Of a stretch of DNA of 22,861 nt, positions 1-7,188 are shown one piece after another. The DNA comes from Spirochaetaceae bacterium (GTDB lineage Bacteria; Spirochaetota; Spirochaetia; Treponematales; Breznakiellaceae). Positions within the stretch are counted from its first letter, which is position 1. Every line of letters begins with the position of its first letter. The notes beneath the pieces were generated by a model that ran no database searches, had not been told where the DNA came from, and saw only the letters and a list, made by a program, of their open reading frames with translations. Location of the stretch: assembly GCA_031290855.1 (NCBI GenBank), contig JAISLM010000064.1, forward strand, positions 1 through 22,861, read 5' to 3'. A program made the position numbers and the translations under genes.

Positions 1-1083
1 GCCCATGACGGGGCCTCCTCGGTTGTTTATGACGCGGCCTCCAATGTGGTAACGGTTGCCTTTGACGCGACGACGGCGGCGGCGGCCCTCCAGCAGGTAT
101 CCCTGGTGGACCTTACCCCCTATCTGGCCAAGCCGGTAAGCGGCGGCACGCCCATGCCGGCTATCTATACCTCCCAGTACACCGGGACGGTAAGCTGGAG
201 CCCGGCGGGCGGCCTTTTTGCGGCGGGCACGGCTTATACGGCGACCATAACCATGACCCCCGCGGCGGGCTATACCTTTACCGGCGTGGCGGCCAATTCC
301 TTTGACCATGACGGGGCCTCCTCGGTTGTTTATGACGCGGACTCCAATGTGGTAACGATTGCCTTTGACGCTAAGGACAACTTCCTGATAAGCGGCCCCA
401 TAGAGCTGAGCCTGAATCTTCCGGCTCCGGCGGCAGGGGCGTATCCGGAGACGGACTTGTATGTTACGTATGGAACGCCCTTTAACGGGACCGTGGAGTG
501 GAAAAAAGGGGACGCCCCCCATGTCGGCGCCTTCGCGGCGAACACGGCCTATACGGCCATGGTAACCCTGATCCCCGCTACGGGCTATACATTTGACAGC
601 GGTGTCGGTCCCGTTACCCATATAAAGAGCGATGGGATTCCGGAATTTGCCGCCGATGGCGAGAACCTCACGGTAACGATTAACTTTAAGAAAACGCCGG
701 CGACGATGATAGGCTATGGAATAGATCTGAGGCCTTATACCCCGAAAGCCGGAGAGAAGAAGGTAACGGACTTCGTCGTGCCTTTGCTTGGGTATTACGG
801 GCACATAATTTGGCAGAATAACGCCCAAAATGCACCCGAAAATGAAACGGATTCCGATCCCTTTCAACCCGGCGGGATATATATGGCCACTATAAGCCTA
901 ATTCCATTCTCCGGCTATGTCTTTGATCCTGATATTTACGGAGACTATCGCGGCCCTAGCTCCCACACGGACAGCATTAGACGTCCTTCTGACGCAATTT
1001 TAATCGACTTTAATATAAGCCACACCGGCGTTCTTGTTATTATGCTTGGGTTTCCCAAACTTCCCGAACTTCCAGCACCTTGA
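1..1083 (+). CDS. Repeat-rich surface or exported protein, C-terminal part (5' end missing)
   Basis: The frame is open from the first base and ends at TGA 1081-1083, so the gene starts to the left of the window; about 360 residues are visible. They form three to four copies of a unit of roughly 100 residues with a recurring pattern: a G-x-V-x-W strand, an F-A-A-x-T-x-Y-T-A segment, M/L-x-P-x-x-GYTF, then alternating hydrophobic residues ending near V-x-I-x-F. This regular beta-rich build, with almost no cysteine and no membrane segment, fits an extracellular stalk or adhesin of the kind encoded in many copies by host-associated treponemes. The final unit diverges most (I-P-F-S-G-Y-V-F near the end) and has no obvious anchor or sorting motif. 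No enzyme motif is visible. A good intrinsic terminator follows directly. The function is not known; a surface role is inference. Confidence 0.75.
   Translation, partial: AHDGASSVVYDAASNVVTVAFDATTAAAALQQVSLVDLTPYLAKPVSGGTPMPAIYTSQYTGTVSWSPAGGLFAAGTAYTATITMTPAAGYTFTGVAANSFDHDGASSVVYDADSNVVTIAFDAKDNFLISGPIELSLNLPAPAAGAYPETDLYVTYGTPFNGTVEWKKGDAPHVGAFAANTAYTAMVTLIPATGYTFDSGVGPVTHIKSDGIPEFAADGENLTVTINFKKTPATMIGYGIDLRPYTPKAGEKKVTDFVVPLLGYYGHIIWQNNAQNAPENETDSDPFQPGGIYMATISLIPFSGYVFDPDIYGDYRGPSSHTDSIRRPSDAILIDFNISHTGVLVIMLGFPKLPELPAP
4..371 (+). repeat. In-frame direct DNA repeat inside the surface-protein gene
   Basis: Bases 4-68 recur at 307-371 with two mismatches in 65. The offset is 303 bases, exactly 101 codons, so reading frame is kept. 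The identity is much higher than between the other protein repeats in this gene, which points to a recent duplication or to homogenisation by recombination. Confidence 0.9.
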
Positions 1084-1088
1084 GAAAG

Positions 1089-1128
1089 GGCGCCTGGCGC
1101 CTAGAAAGGGTGTCAGGCGCCTTTTTTT
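1089..1128 (+). terminator. Intrinsic terminator of the repeat-protein gene, built from a GGCGCC repeat
   Basis: GGCGCCTG (1089-1096) pairs with CAGGCGCC (1114-1121) and is followed by seven T (1122-1128), starting six bases after the stop codon. The left arm is part of the dispersed palindrome GGCGCCTGGCGCC (1089-1101), so the repeat supplies the terminator stem. Confidence 0.8.
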
Positions 1129-1135
1129 GAGCAGG

Positions 1136-1148
1136 GGCGCCTGGCGCC
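1136..1148. repeat. Dispersed palindromic repeat GGCGCCTGGCGCC (second copy)
   Basis: This is an exact copy of the 13-mer at 1089-1101. The reverse-complement form GGCGCCAGGCGCC occurs at 1673-1685 and 8392-8404. All copies are intergenic, as expected for a REP-like element. No transposase is visible nearby. Confidence 0.7.
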
Positions 1149-1184
1149 TCTGATTTCACTGATTTTTGGAGCGGATTTGTCCTT

Positions 1185-1214
1185 GAATCTGTGGTAATCC
1201 GTGAAATCCGTGGA
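1185..1214. repeat. Short AATCCGTG-type intergenic repeat
   Basis: The stretch contains TAATCCGTG followed at once by AAATCCGTG, preceded by AATCTGTGG. This wording (ATCCGTGAAATCCGTG) resembles low-complexity intergenic repeats I recall from many bacterial genomes. Nothing here suggests coding. Confidence 0.35.
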
Positions 1215-1283
1215 CAGGGATTCCTGGCTTCCATCTTGCTTTACAGGCGGTTTTATGCATACAGTAAAAGTGAGGAGGAAACC

Positions 1284-1475
1284 ATGAAACTTAAATATAC
1301 CTACGTAATAGACGATGGGTTTTACGTAGGTCATCTGGACGATTATCCTGAATACACCACTCAGGGAGAAAATCTTAAGGATTTTGAAGACGCGCTCAAG
1401 GAAATTTACGACTGGATTCTGGACGGCACGTTAGAAGTAAAAGAACATAAAGGCGTTTTAGAGGTTGCCGGTTGA
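1284..1475 (+). CDS. hicB: HicB-family antitoxin, short form
   Basis: This 63-residue protein has the HicB beta-strand pattern: KYTYVIDDGFYVGHLDDYPEY, then a T-x-G-E-N-L helix start and DALKEIYDWIL. That is the small partial RNase H-like fold that binds and masks HicA. It lacks the C-terminal helix-turn-helix or ribbon-helix-helix domain of long HicB proteins, so how it would autoregulate is unclear. The ATG at 1284 is chosen because GAGGAGGAA (1272-1280) precedes it at good spacing; the frame is open further upstream but the repeat-like DNA there is unlikely to be coding. A weak promoter candidate is TTGCTT (1236-1241) with TACAGT (1260-1265), 18 bases apart. The stop overlaps the start of hicA, so the two are translationally coupled. 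Antitoxin-first order is the reverse of E. coli hicAB. Confidence 0.8.
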   Translation: MKLKYTYVIDDGFYVGHLDDYPEYTTQGENLKDFEDALKEIYDWILDGTLEVKEHKGVLEVAG

Positions 1476-1648
1476 AACGCGGCGATTTTATAAAAATCCT
1501 TAAAGACAGAGGCGTCGTTTTTTATAATCACGGGGCAAAACATGATATTTTTATACATCAGAATTCCGGAAAGAAAATTCCCATCCCAAGGCATGGAGAA
1601 ATTAAAAACACAACCGTTACGAAAATTTTGAGGGAAATACCCGGATAG
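1472..1648 (+). CDS. hicA: HicA-family toxin (mRNA interferase), TTG start
   Basis: A 58-residue protein begins at TTG 1472; the TTGA overlaps the hicB stop. It has the compact dsRNA-binding fold signature of HicA/YcfA: N-terminal K-R-G-D-F-I-K-I-L helix, then G-A-K-H-D-I-F with the catalytic-type histidine, then I-P-I-P-R-H-G-E-I and T-V-T-K-I-L-R-E-I. In known HicA toxins this histidine is required for translation-independent mRNA cleavage. The length matches the family (about 55-85 residues). It is easily missed because of its size and TTG start. All key residues are present, so it is probably functional, held in check by the HicB encoded just upstream. The alternative of a solitary YcfA-like RNA-binding protein is unlikely given the partner. 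Confidence 0.88.
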   Translation: MKRGDFIKILKDRGVVFYNHGAKHDIFIHQNSGKKIPIPRHGEIKNTTVTKILREIPG

Positions 1649-1672
1649 AGGTACAACTGCCAGGAGCGCAGG

Positions 1673-1685
1673 GGCGCCAGGCGCC
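1673..1685. repeat. Dispersed palindromic repeat GGCGCCAGGCGCC (third copy)
   Basis: This is the exact reverse complement of the 13-mer at 1089-1101 and 1136-1148. The flank (AGCGCAGGGGCGCCAGGCGCCG) resembles the flank of the copy at 8392-8404, so the repeated unit is longer than the palindrome. Confidence 0.7.
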
Positions 1686-1701
1686 GTTAGAAAAACCGGC
1701 G

Positions 1702-1878
1702 GACGGGGGGTTATATCTTAACGCAATAAGCGCCCGCCCCGCCATGCAAGGGTCTGCACGGGTGGATACGGCCAATCGGGTAAGGCTGCTGAAGGCGGGC
1801 ACAAACAATGCGAAAATCCTCATTACGGGCAGCCTAAGGAACTGTACAGTTCCTAACGTGACGGACGCCGGCTTATGA
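1702..1878 (+). pseudogene. Possible relic of a repeat-type surface protein
   Basis: Frame 1 reads G-G-L-Y-L-N-A-I-S, then A-M-Q-G-S-A-R-V-D-T-A-N, V-R-L-L, A-K-I-L-I-T-G-S-L and N-V-T-D-A-G-L, ending at TGA 1876-1878. This alternation resembles one to two turns of the beta-helix repeats in large treponemal surface proteins (GSA-x-V, N-x-V-x-L, K-I-x-I-x-G-x-L). There is no start codon context or ribosome site, and a GGCGCC repeat lies just upstream, so this would be a 3' fragment left by a deletion or insertion. It runs into the end of the opposite yejF-like gene. It could be chance coding-like sequence. Confidence 0.3.
1837..1854. other. Perfect 18-base palindrome AGGAACTGTACAGTTCCT
   Basis: The sequence is its own reverse complement over 18 bases. 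It lies 18 bases past the stop of the yejF-like gene, between converging transcripts. There is no T tract on either side, so it is not a standard intrinsic terminator. It could be a protein-binding site, a repeat element or an RNA 3'-end stabiliser. Confidence 0.6.
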
Positions 1879-3498
1879 AAACGCGGCGGCCAGGAGGCTT
1901 TGCGTGTATTCGTGGCGGGGAGAGGCGAATATATCCTGCGCCGGGCCGGCCTCGACTATCCTGCCAGCCTTCATGATCAAAAGCGAATGGCAGAGGCTGC
2001 GCACGATGCGTAGGTCGTGGCTGATGAAAATGTAGGAGAAGCCGTGTTTCTCCTGCAAGGCGCGGAGCAGCTTCACCGCCTGAAACTGGGTGGCGCGGTC
2101 CAGGCTGGATGTCGGCTCGTCCAGCACAAGGATTTCCGGCTCCATCACCAGGGCGCGGGCCAGCGCGATACGCTGGCGCTGTCCGCCTGAAAACTCGTTG
2201 GGGTAGCGGTCGAGGAAGTCCGGGTCGCCCAGTCCCACCTCGGCGAGGGCCGCCCGGACGCGGGCCTCCCGGTCCTCTTTCGCGCCTATCCTGTGTATCA
2301 AAAGCCCCTCGCCCACGATGCCGCGCACGGTCATGCGCGGCGACAGCGAACCGTAGGGATCCTGAAAGATTATCTGCATCTTCCGCCTTGCCGGGCGGAG
2401 CGTATTGTCGTCCAGGCCCTGTATCTCCCGCCCGTCAATCACTATGGTCCCTTCGCTTTTCTGCAGACGGAGCAGCGCCTTCCCCAGCGTCGTCTTGCCG
2501 CTGCCGCTTTCACCGACTACGCCGAGCGTTTCGCCGCGCCGCAGCGTAAAGCCCGCCCCGTCGACCGCCTTGATGTACGAGACGGTGCGGCGGAAGAAGC
2601 CTTTCTTGACGGGGAAGTACACCTTCAGCCCGCTGACCGAGGCGGCCTCGCGGGGCTCGCCGGGTAGGGGAGGCGGGCCTTCGCCGGAGGCGTCGTCCGC
2701 GAGGAGGAGGCGCGTGTACTCCTCGCGGGGAGATGCGAAGATCTCGTCCGCCGGGCCGGCCTCGACGATCCGTCCGTCCTTCATCACGGCGATGCGGCTT
2801 GCGATCCGGCGGGCAAGGCGGAGGTCGTGCGTGATGAACAGGGCCGCCATGCCGAGTTCCTGTTGAAGGGAGCGGATAAGGTCGAGTATCTGCGCCTGTA
2901 TCGTGACATCGAGAGCCGTAGTCGGTTCGTCAGCAACCAGCAGCTTCGGCCTGTTGACTAGGGCGAGCGCTATCATCACGCGCTGTTTCTCGCCGCCCGA
3001 AAGCTCGTGCGGAAAAGCGCCGAGCCGGGCCTCCGCGTCCCGCAGCCCCACCTTCCGCAGCCACTCCAGCACGAGGGGCCGGGTTTCCGCCGGCTTCGCC
3101 GTGCCGTGAACTGTAAGCGCCTCGGCTATCTGACGTTCTATCCGGTGCAGCGGGTTAAGGCTCGTCGCCGGCTCCTGAAAGATGACGCCGATCTCCCGTC
3201 CGCGTATTCCCCGCAGTTCCGCTTCGTCCATCGCCAGTATGTCGCGGCCCTCGAACAGAAGCTCGCCCCCGTAGTTTACCATATCGGGGCTTTGCAGGCG
3301 GAGCAGCGCCTGCGCGCTGACCGTCTTGCCGCTGCCGCTTTCCCCGACAAGCGCGGTTATCCCCCGCTTCGCTATGACAAGGTTTATCCCATGCACCACC
3401 TCGCCCGAATTGTCGTTTCCCCCGCCCGCCGTCCGTGAACGAAAGGCAGCCTTGAAGCCCCGGTACTCAACCAGCGCGTTCCCCATGTCCGCATCCAT
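1873..3498 (-). CDS. yejF: YejF-like peptide/muropeptide ABC transporter, fused double ATPase
   Basis: A 541-residue protein with two complete OppD/OppF-type ATPase halves. Half one: Walker A GESGSGKT (about 52-59), signature LSGGEKQ (166-172), Walker B LLVADEPT (186-193), switch histidine in FITHD. Half two: Walker A GESGSGKT (329-336), signature FSGGQRQ (436-442), Walker B LVLDEPT (457-463), switch histidine in FISHD. The fused form and length match YejF of the YejABEF oligopeptide/microcin C importer; in alpha-proteobacteria related YejBEF systems import cell-wall muropeptides. It acts at the inner face of the cytoplasmic membrane. The ATG at 3498 directly abuts the stop of the yejE-like gene, with AGGAGG about nine bases upstream inside that gene, so the two are made together. 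No yejA or yejB partner is in the window. Confidence 0.9.
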   Translation of the reverse strand: MDADMGNALVEYRGFKAAFRSRTAGGGNDNSGEVVHGINLVIAKRGITALVGESGSGKTVSAQALLRLQSPDMVNYGGELLFEGRDILAMDEAELRGIRGREIGVIFQEPATSLNPLHRIERQIAEALTVHGTAKPAETRPLVLEWLRKVGLRDAEARLGAFPHELSGGEKQRVMIALALVNRPKLLVADEPTTALDVTIQAQILDLIRSLQQELGMAALFITHDLRLARRIASRIAVMKDGRIVEAGPADEIFASPREEYTRLLLADDASGEGPPPLPGEPREAASVSGLKVYFPVKKGFFRRTVSYIKAVDGAGFTLRRGETLGVVGESGSGKTTLGKALLRLQKSEGTIVIDGREIQGLDDNTLRPARRKMQIIFQDPYGSLSPRMTVRGIVGEGLLIHRIGAKEDREARVRAALAEVGLGDPDFLDRYPNEFSGGQRQRIALARALVMEPEILVLDEPTSSLDRATQFQAVKLLRALQEKHGFSYIFISHDLRIVRSLCHSLLIMKAGRIVEAGPAQDIFASPRHEYTQSLLAAAFS

Positions 3499-4536
3499 CT
3501 AGCCGGCCCTCCTGGGGTCAAGGGCGTCGCGCACCGCCTCCCCTATGAAAACAAGCAGCGAGAGGCTGAGCGCGAGTATCATGAAAGCGGACACGCCGAG
3601 CCAGGGGGCGTGGAGGTTCGCCTTGCCCTGCGCGAGCAGCTCGCCGAGGGACGGCGAGCCTGATGGAAGGCCGAAGCCCAGGAAGTCGAGCGAAGTCAGC
3701 GTGCTTATCGAGCCGCCCAGTATGAAAGGCAGGTAACTCAGGGCGCTCGTCATCGCGTTGGGCAGAATGTGCACGAACATCACGCGGGAATGCTTCATCC
3801 CCATAGCGCGGGCGGCGAGCACGTACTCGAAGTTGCGGGCGCGCAGGAACTCGGCGCGGACGAGGGAGACGAGCGCCATCCAGCCGAACAGCAGCGTTAT
3901 GCCGAGCAGCCACCAGAAGTTAGGCTCGACAACGGACGACAGGATTATCAGCATAAAGAGCGAAGGCATACCTGACCAGACCTCGATGAAGCGCTGGAAA
4001 AGGATGTCGAAAACACCGCCGAAGTAGCCCTGCATAGCCCCCAGCGCAACCCCTATAACCGAACTCGTCGCGGTTAGGGCGAGCGCGAACAGCACCGATA
4101 TTCGGAACCCGTACAGGAGCCGAGCGGCGACATCGCGCCCCCGGTCGTCCGTCCCCAGGAGGTTTTCGCGGGACGGCGGCGCGGGCGCGGGGCGCGGCAG
4201 GGCGTAGTTGATCGTGTTGTAGCTGAAACGTATCGGCGTGTGCAGCATCCAGCCCGCCCCGTTGATAAGACCCGCGACGTAAGGATCGCGGTAGTCCGTG
4301 TCTATGTCGAATTCGCCGCCAAAGGTAAGCTCCGAGTAATTTTTGAGTACCGGGAAGTAGAATTTCCCGTTGAAACGGACGAGCAGCGGCCTGTCGTTTG
4401 CGATAAACTCCGAAAAAAGGCTCAAAACAAACAGCATACCGAATATCCATAGTGACAGGCAGCCCCGTTTGTTCCGTTTGAAGCGTGCCCAGCGCGTGAT
4501 ACGCCCCCCGGCTGCGGCGATTGCGTTATTACCCAT
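3499..4536 (-). CDS. yejE: YejE-like ABC transporter permease
   Basis: A 345-residue inner-membrane permease of the DppC/OppC/YejE family. It has a basic N-terminus, a first membrane segment near residues 27-46, a long periplasmic loop containing the N-Y-S-E-L-x-F-G-G-E-F-D and D-P-Y stretch typical of YejE rather than DppC, then L-G-T-D-D-R-G-R-D-V before the core. The core carries about five further hydrophobic segments and the EAA loop (E-Y-V-L-A-A-R-A-M-G-M, then H-I-L-P-N) that contacts the ATPase. It normally pairs with a YejB permease, which is not encoded here. It sits 63 bases after the acetyltransferase gene and abuts yejF, consistent with one transcript. The YejE assignment rests on the periplasmic loop and the fused-ATPase partner. 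Confidence 0.9.
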   Translation of the reverse strand: MGNNAIAAAGGRITRWARFKRNKRGCLSLWIFGMLFVLSLFSEFIANDRPLLVRFNGKFYFPVLKNYSELTFGGEFDIDTDYRDPYVAGLINGAGWMLHTPIRFSYNTINYALPRPAPAPPSRENLLGTDDRGRDVAARLLYGFRISVLFALALTATSSVIGVALGAMQGYFGGVFDILFQRFIEVWSGMPSLFMLIILSSVVEPNFWWLLGITLLFGWMALVSLVRAEFLRARNFEYVLAARAMGMKHSRVMFVHILPNAMTSALSYLPFILGGSISTLTSLDFLGFGLPSGSPSLGELLAQGKANLHAPWLGVSAFMILALSLSLLVFIGEAVRDALDPRRAG

Positions 4537-4599
4537 TACCGTATTCTAGGCGCTCACCGGCTTTGAAACAAGACGCCAACATGAATAGTGGGGGATGAT

Positions 4600-5445
4600 T
4601 TACATGTAGACGATACGGTAGTCGGCCAGGGTTTCGAAGCCGCAGCGGGCGTAGACTTTGCGGGCGGCGGTGTTGTTGTTATTTACGAAAAGGTTTATGC
4701 CCTTGTTTTCGGCGAGTAGAAGGCGGCTGAACGCGGCGGTTAGGCAGCTTGCGACGCCGCGGCCCCGGTATTCGGGCAGGACATAGACGCCGCCGATCTG
4801 GTAACGGGAGTATGATTCGGCGTTGGTGTTGATCTTCGCCACGATGCGCCCGTCCGTGAGCGCGAGCAGTGTTTTTTCCTTCGTGACTATCCGTTCCAGG
4901 TTGTAGCGGCAGGCGCGGATGTTGTAAAACGAGCCGGCGGGCAGGACTTCTTCCCTCTCGTAGGCGGACTGAATCGGCAGCAGCGTCTCGATGTCGCTTC
5001 TTTTTGCGCGGCGGAACGAGATACCCTCCGGCGGTTTTACGGGCGGCGGTTTTTTCCCCAGCGTCATCAGCTTGAAGTCGACGGTTTCGCGGCCCCGCAG
5101 TCCGAGCGGCAGCAGCATCGCCTGAAGCGTCTCCACCTCCTCCGAAAGTCCCTGCAACGAATAAAGCGGGATGTTCTTTAGCGCCCGCTCCAGAAAGAAG
5201 GGCGGCGTTATGTCGGTCTTGCCGTTGAACACGGGGAACAGGGAGCCTTTGCTGTGCAGGAGCAGGGCGCTTGCCCCCATCCCGCCGGATGTCAGTACCC
5301 AGGCGTGATCATTGACGAAATTCATCGTCCTGAAACGGGAACAGGCCGCCACATAATAGATTTCTTTCATTCGCAGCAGCGTTTCGGGCCAGATCCTTTC
5401 AATTTCATGCGCTTTCCACCAGCGGCGGATCGGAAATTTTTCCAT
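4600..5445 (-). CDS. GNAT-family N-acetyltransferase
   Basis: A 281-residue protein with a C-terminal GNAT fold. Motif A is Q-I-G-G-V-Y-V-L-P-E-Y-R-G-R-G-V-A, whose R-G-R-G loop binds the acetyl-CoA pyrophosphate; motif B follows as N-N-N-N-T-A-A-R-K-V-Y-A-R-C-G-F. The N-terminal ~140 residues look like a second, degenerate GNAT-like half, as in the larger two-lobe acetyltransferases. The substrate cannot be read from sequence. Its place between a NagZ-like hexosaminidase and YejEF makes an amino-sugar, amino-acid or peptide substrate reasonable, but that is inference from context. ATG 5445 lies 9 bases after the glycosidase stop, so the two genes are probably co-translated. Confidence 0.82.
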   Translation of the reverse strand: MEKFPIRRWWKAHEIERIWPETLLRMKEIYYVAACSRFRTMNFVNDHAWVLTSGGMGASALLLHSKGSLFPVFNGKTDITPPFFLERALKNIPLYSLQGLSEEVETLQAMLLPLGLRGRETVDFKLMTLGKKPPPVKPPEGISFRRAKRSDIETLLPIQSAYEREEVLPAGSFYNIRACRYNLERIVTKEKTLLALTDGRIVAKINTNAESYSRYQIGGVYVLPEYRGRGVASCLTAAFSRLLLAENKGINLFVNNNNTAARKVYARCGFETLADYRIVYM

Positions 5446-5454
5446 CTGCCCTTT

Positions 5455-7188
5455 TTATCGGCGGTTTAACGTGAAAGGTACAGCGCCTTGCGCGGGAATC
5501 TTCCCCAAAATGACGGAGAAGCCGGCCGCCAGCGAATCTTGGGAATTCCCGTAGACGGCGACCGCCGCGTCCACCCAGGGAACTTCGCCAAGGTAGGCCG
5601 GGCTTAGCACGGAAAGCACGATGATCTTCTTGCCGAGGTGTCGCAGACCGCGCAGCACCGCTATCCCTTCGCTGTCGGAAAGGTAAAAGATGATCGTGTC
5701 GGCACGCCGGACGCGCTGTATCATGTCGTCGGAAACGGGCGCGCTGTACCAGTACGAGGCCACGCCGCTAAAGTATTTCTTGCCCAGCGCGAAGAAATCG
5801 AGATTCTGTCCGGCCAGGAAGAGCCGCCCCGCCTTTTCGGCTGAGAGCGGGATCAAGTCCTTGTTGTCTTTGACCAGCGTGACCGAACGCGCCGCCAAAC
5901 CCTGGAAGAATGCGGCTCCCTCCCTGTCCGGCAGGTCGCCGCGCACCCGTGCCATGTCCGGTATCAGCGGGACGGTCGTCTCTCCGCGCAGGTACCTGAG
6001 CTTTACCTCCACGACGCGCCTCGCCGCGTCCCTCACCCGCGCCCTGAAATCCCTCTCCGTCCGCATCGCCTGTAGCAGATCGACCCAGACGGGATCGTCG
6101 AGAGCCGGCGTGCTGCTCATCATGATGATGTCGTTCCCGGCGGCGAGCGCCTGCTTTGCCGCGAGCGACAGGCTGCCCGCGCCGATCTTCACGCCGTTCA
6201 TGATCATGTCGTCCGTGACTACAAGTCCCCTGAATCCTATCCTGTTCCGCAGCACCTCGCCCAGGAACCACGGCGACAACGAAGCGGGGGCGGCGGCGGC
6301 CTCCGTGTTCGGGAACGCGATGTGGCCGCTCATCACGGCCGGTATCCGATCCTTCGCCAGCATCCGGTACGGTACCAGTTCCCGGTTCCACAGTACGTCG
6401 AAAGACGCGGCTATGCTGGGCAGTACGCCGTGGGAATCAAGCTCCGTGTCGCCGTGGCCGGGGAAATGCTTTGCCGTCGGGATCACGCCCGCCGCCAGCA
6501 GGCCCCTGGCGAAGGCGATCCCCATCAGCCCCGCGTATTCGGGGGATTCGCCGAAGGAACGCGGGCCTATCAGTACGGAACCGTGGTTCGTGTACAGATC
6601 CACTGTCGGTGCGAAATTCATGTTGATGCCCAGCACCGAAAGTTCCCGCCCTATGTAGTAGCCCGATCTGTACGAGTCTTCGGGAAAGCCCGACGCGCCT
6701 ATCGCCATCGCGCCGGGCGTGTCGCTTGTATCCCCCTTGACGTGCCGCACGAGGCCGCCTTCCTGATCGGTCGCGACAAGAAGCGGCGTAGAATACGGAT
6801 TCCGCGCCGCCAAACGCTGAAAAAGCCCTATGTTGCGGGCAAGCCGGGGCGTGTCCGCCGTGTTCCAGCCGAAAACCTTGACCGCGCCTATGCGCCGCCT
6901 CTCGATCCATTCCTGTATCAGGGCCGACGGGCTGCCGTCCGCGCCATCGCGCCAGCCCAGCATGAAGGTCTGGGCGAGCGCGTCCTCGTCGCTCATCGCG
7001 TCGACCAGGGTTGCGGCAAGCGCTTCCGCGTCCCCGTCGTCAAAGAAGTTGATGGCGAAGCCGTTTACCGCCGCAAAAAGCAGGCAGCTGAGGCCCGCCG
7101 CCTTCAGGGGCCGTGCCCCGCTAGCGCCCGCCACGGCCACCGCCTTCCAGGTACTCTGCCGCGCTATGCGCCGCGATTGCCCCGTCAC
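5455..7188 (-). CDS. nagZ: NagZ-like beta-N-acetylhexosaminidase (glycoside hydrolase family 3), two-domain
   Basis: Up to 577 residues. The GH3 catalytic barrel shows D-Q-E-G-G (141-145), N-F-A-P-T-V-D (191-197), the NagZ-specific acid/base loop K-H-F-P-G-H-G-D-T-x-x-D-S-H (240-253) and the nucleophile in V-V-T-D-D-M (Asp 326 by analogy). Enzymes with the histidine/aspartate dyad in that loop remove GlcNAc from muropeptides. The extra C-terminal domain resembles that of Gram-positive NagZ, unlike the single-domain E. coli enzyme. The N-terminal stretch G-L-S-C-L-L-F-A-A-V-N-G-F-A could be a signal segment, so it may act outside the cytoplasm. The listed start is GTG 7188, giving a 68-base overlap with trxB. 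GTG 7140 or GTG 7134 (GGAAGG eight bases before the latter) would shorten the overlap and leave a more normal signal peptide. Confidence 0.88.
   Translation of the reverse strand: MTGQSRRIARQSTWKAVAVAGASGARPLKAAGLSCLLFAAVNGFAINFFDDGDAEALAATLVDAMSDEDALAQTFMLGWRDGADGSPSALIQEWIERRRIGAVKVFGWNTADTPRLARNIGLFQRLAARNPYSTPLLVATDQEGGLVRHVKGDTSDTPGAMAIGASGFPEDSYRSGYYIGRELSVLGINMNFAPTVDLYTNHGSVLIGPRSFGESPEYAGLMGIAFARGLLAAGVIPTAKHFPGHGDTELDSHGVLPSIAASFDVLWNRELVPYRMLAKDRIPAVMSGHIAFPNTEAAAAPASLSPWFLGEVLRNRIGFRGLVVTDDMIMNGVKIGAGSLSLAAKQALAAGNDIIMMSSTPALDDPVWVDLLQAMRTERDFRARVRDAARRVVEVKLRYLRGETTVPLIPDMARVRGDLPDREGAAFFQGLAARSVTLVKDNKDLIPLSAEKAGRLFLAGQNLDFFALGKKYFSGVASYWYSAPVSDDMIQRVRRADTIIFYLSDSEGIAVLRGLRHLGKKIIVLSVLSPAYLGEVPWVDAAVAVYGNSQDSLAAGFSVILGKIPAQGAVPFTLNRR

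Noticed and set aside
2405..2866. Plus-strand frames opposite the yejF-like gene
   Set aside because: These are shadows of a well-supported double ATPase; the translations lack any conserved pattern.
5690..6658. Long plus-strand frame of 322 codons opposite the GH3 gene
   Set aside because: The GH3 frame has full catalytic motifs; the opposite frame is a Ser/Arg/Pro-rich shadow caused by GC-rich third positions.
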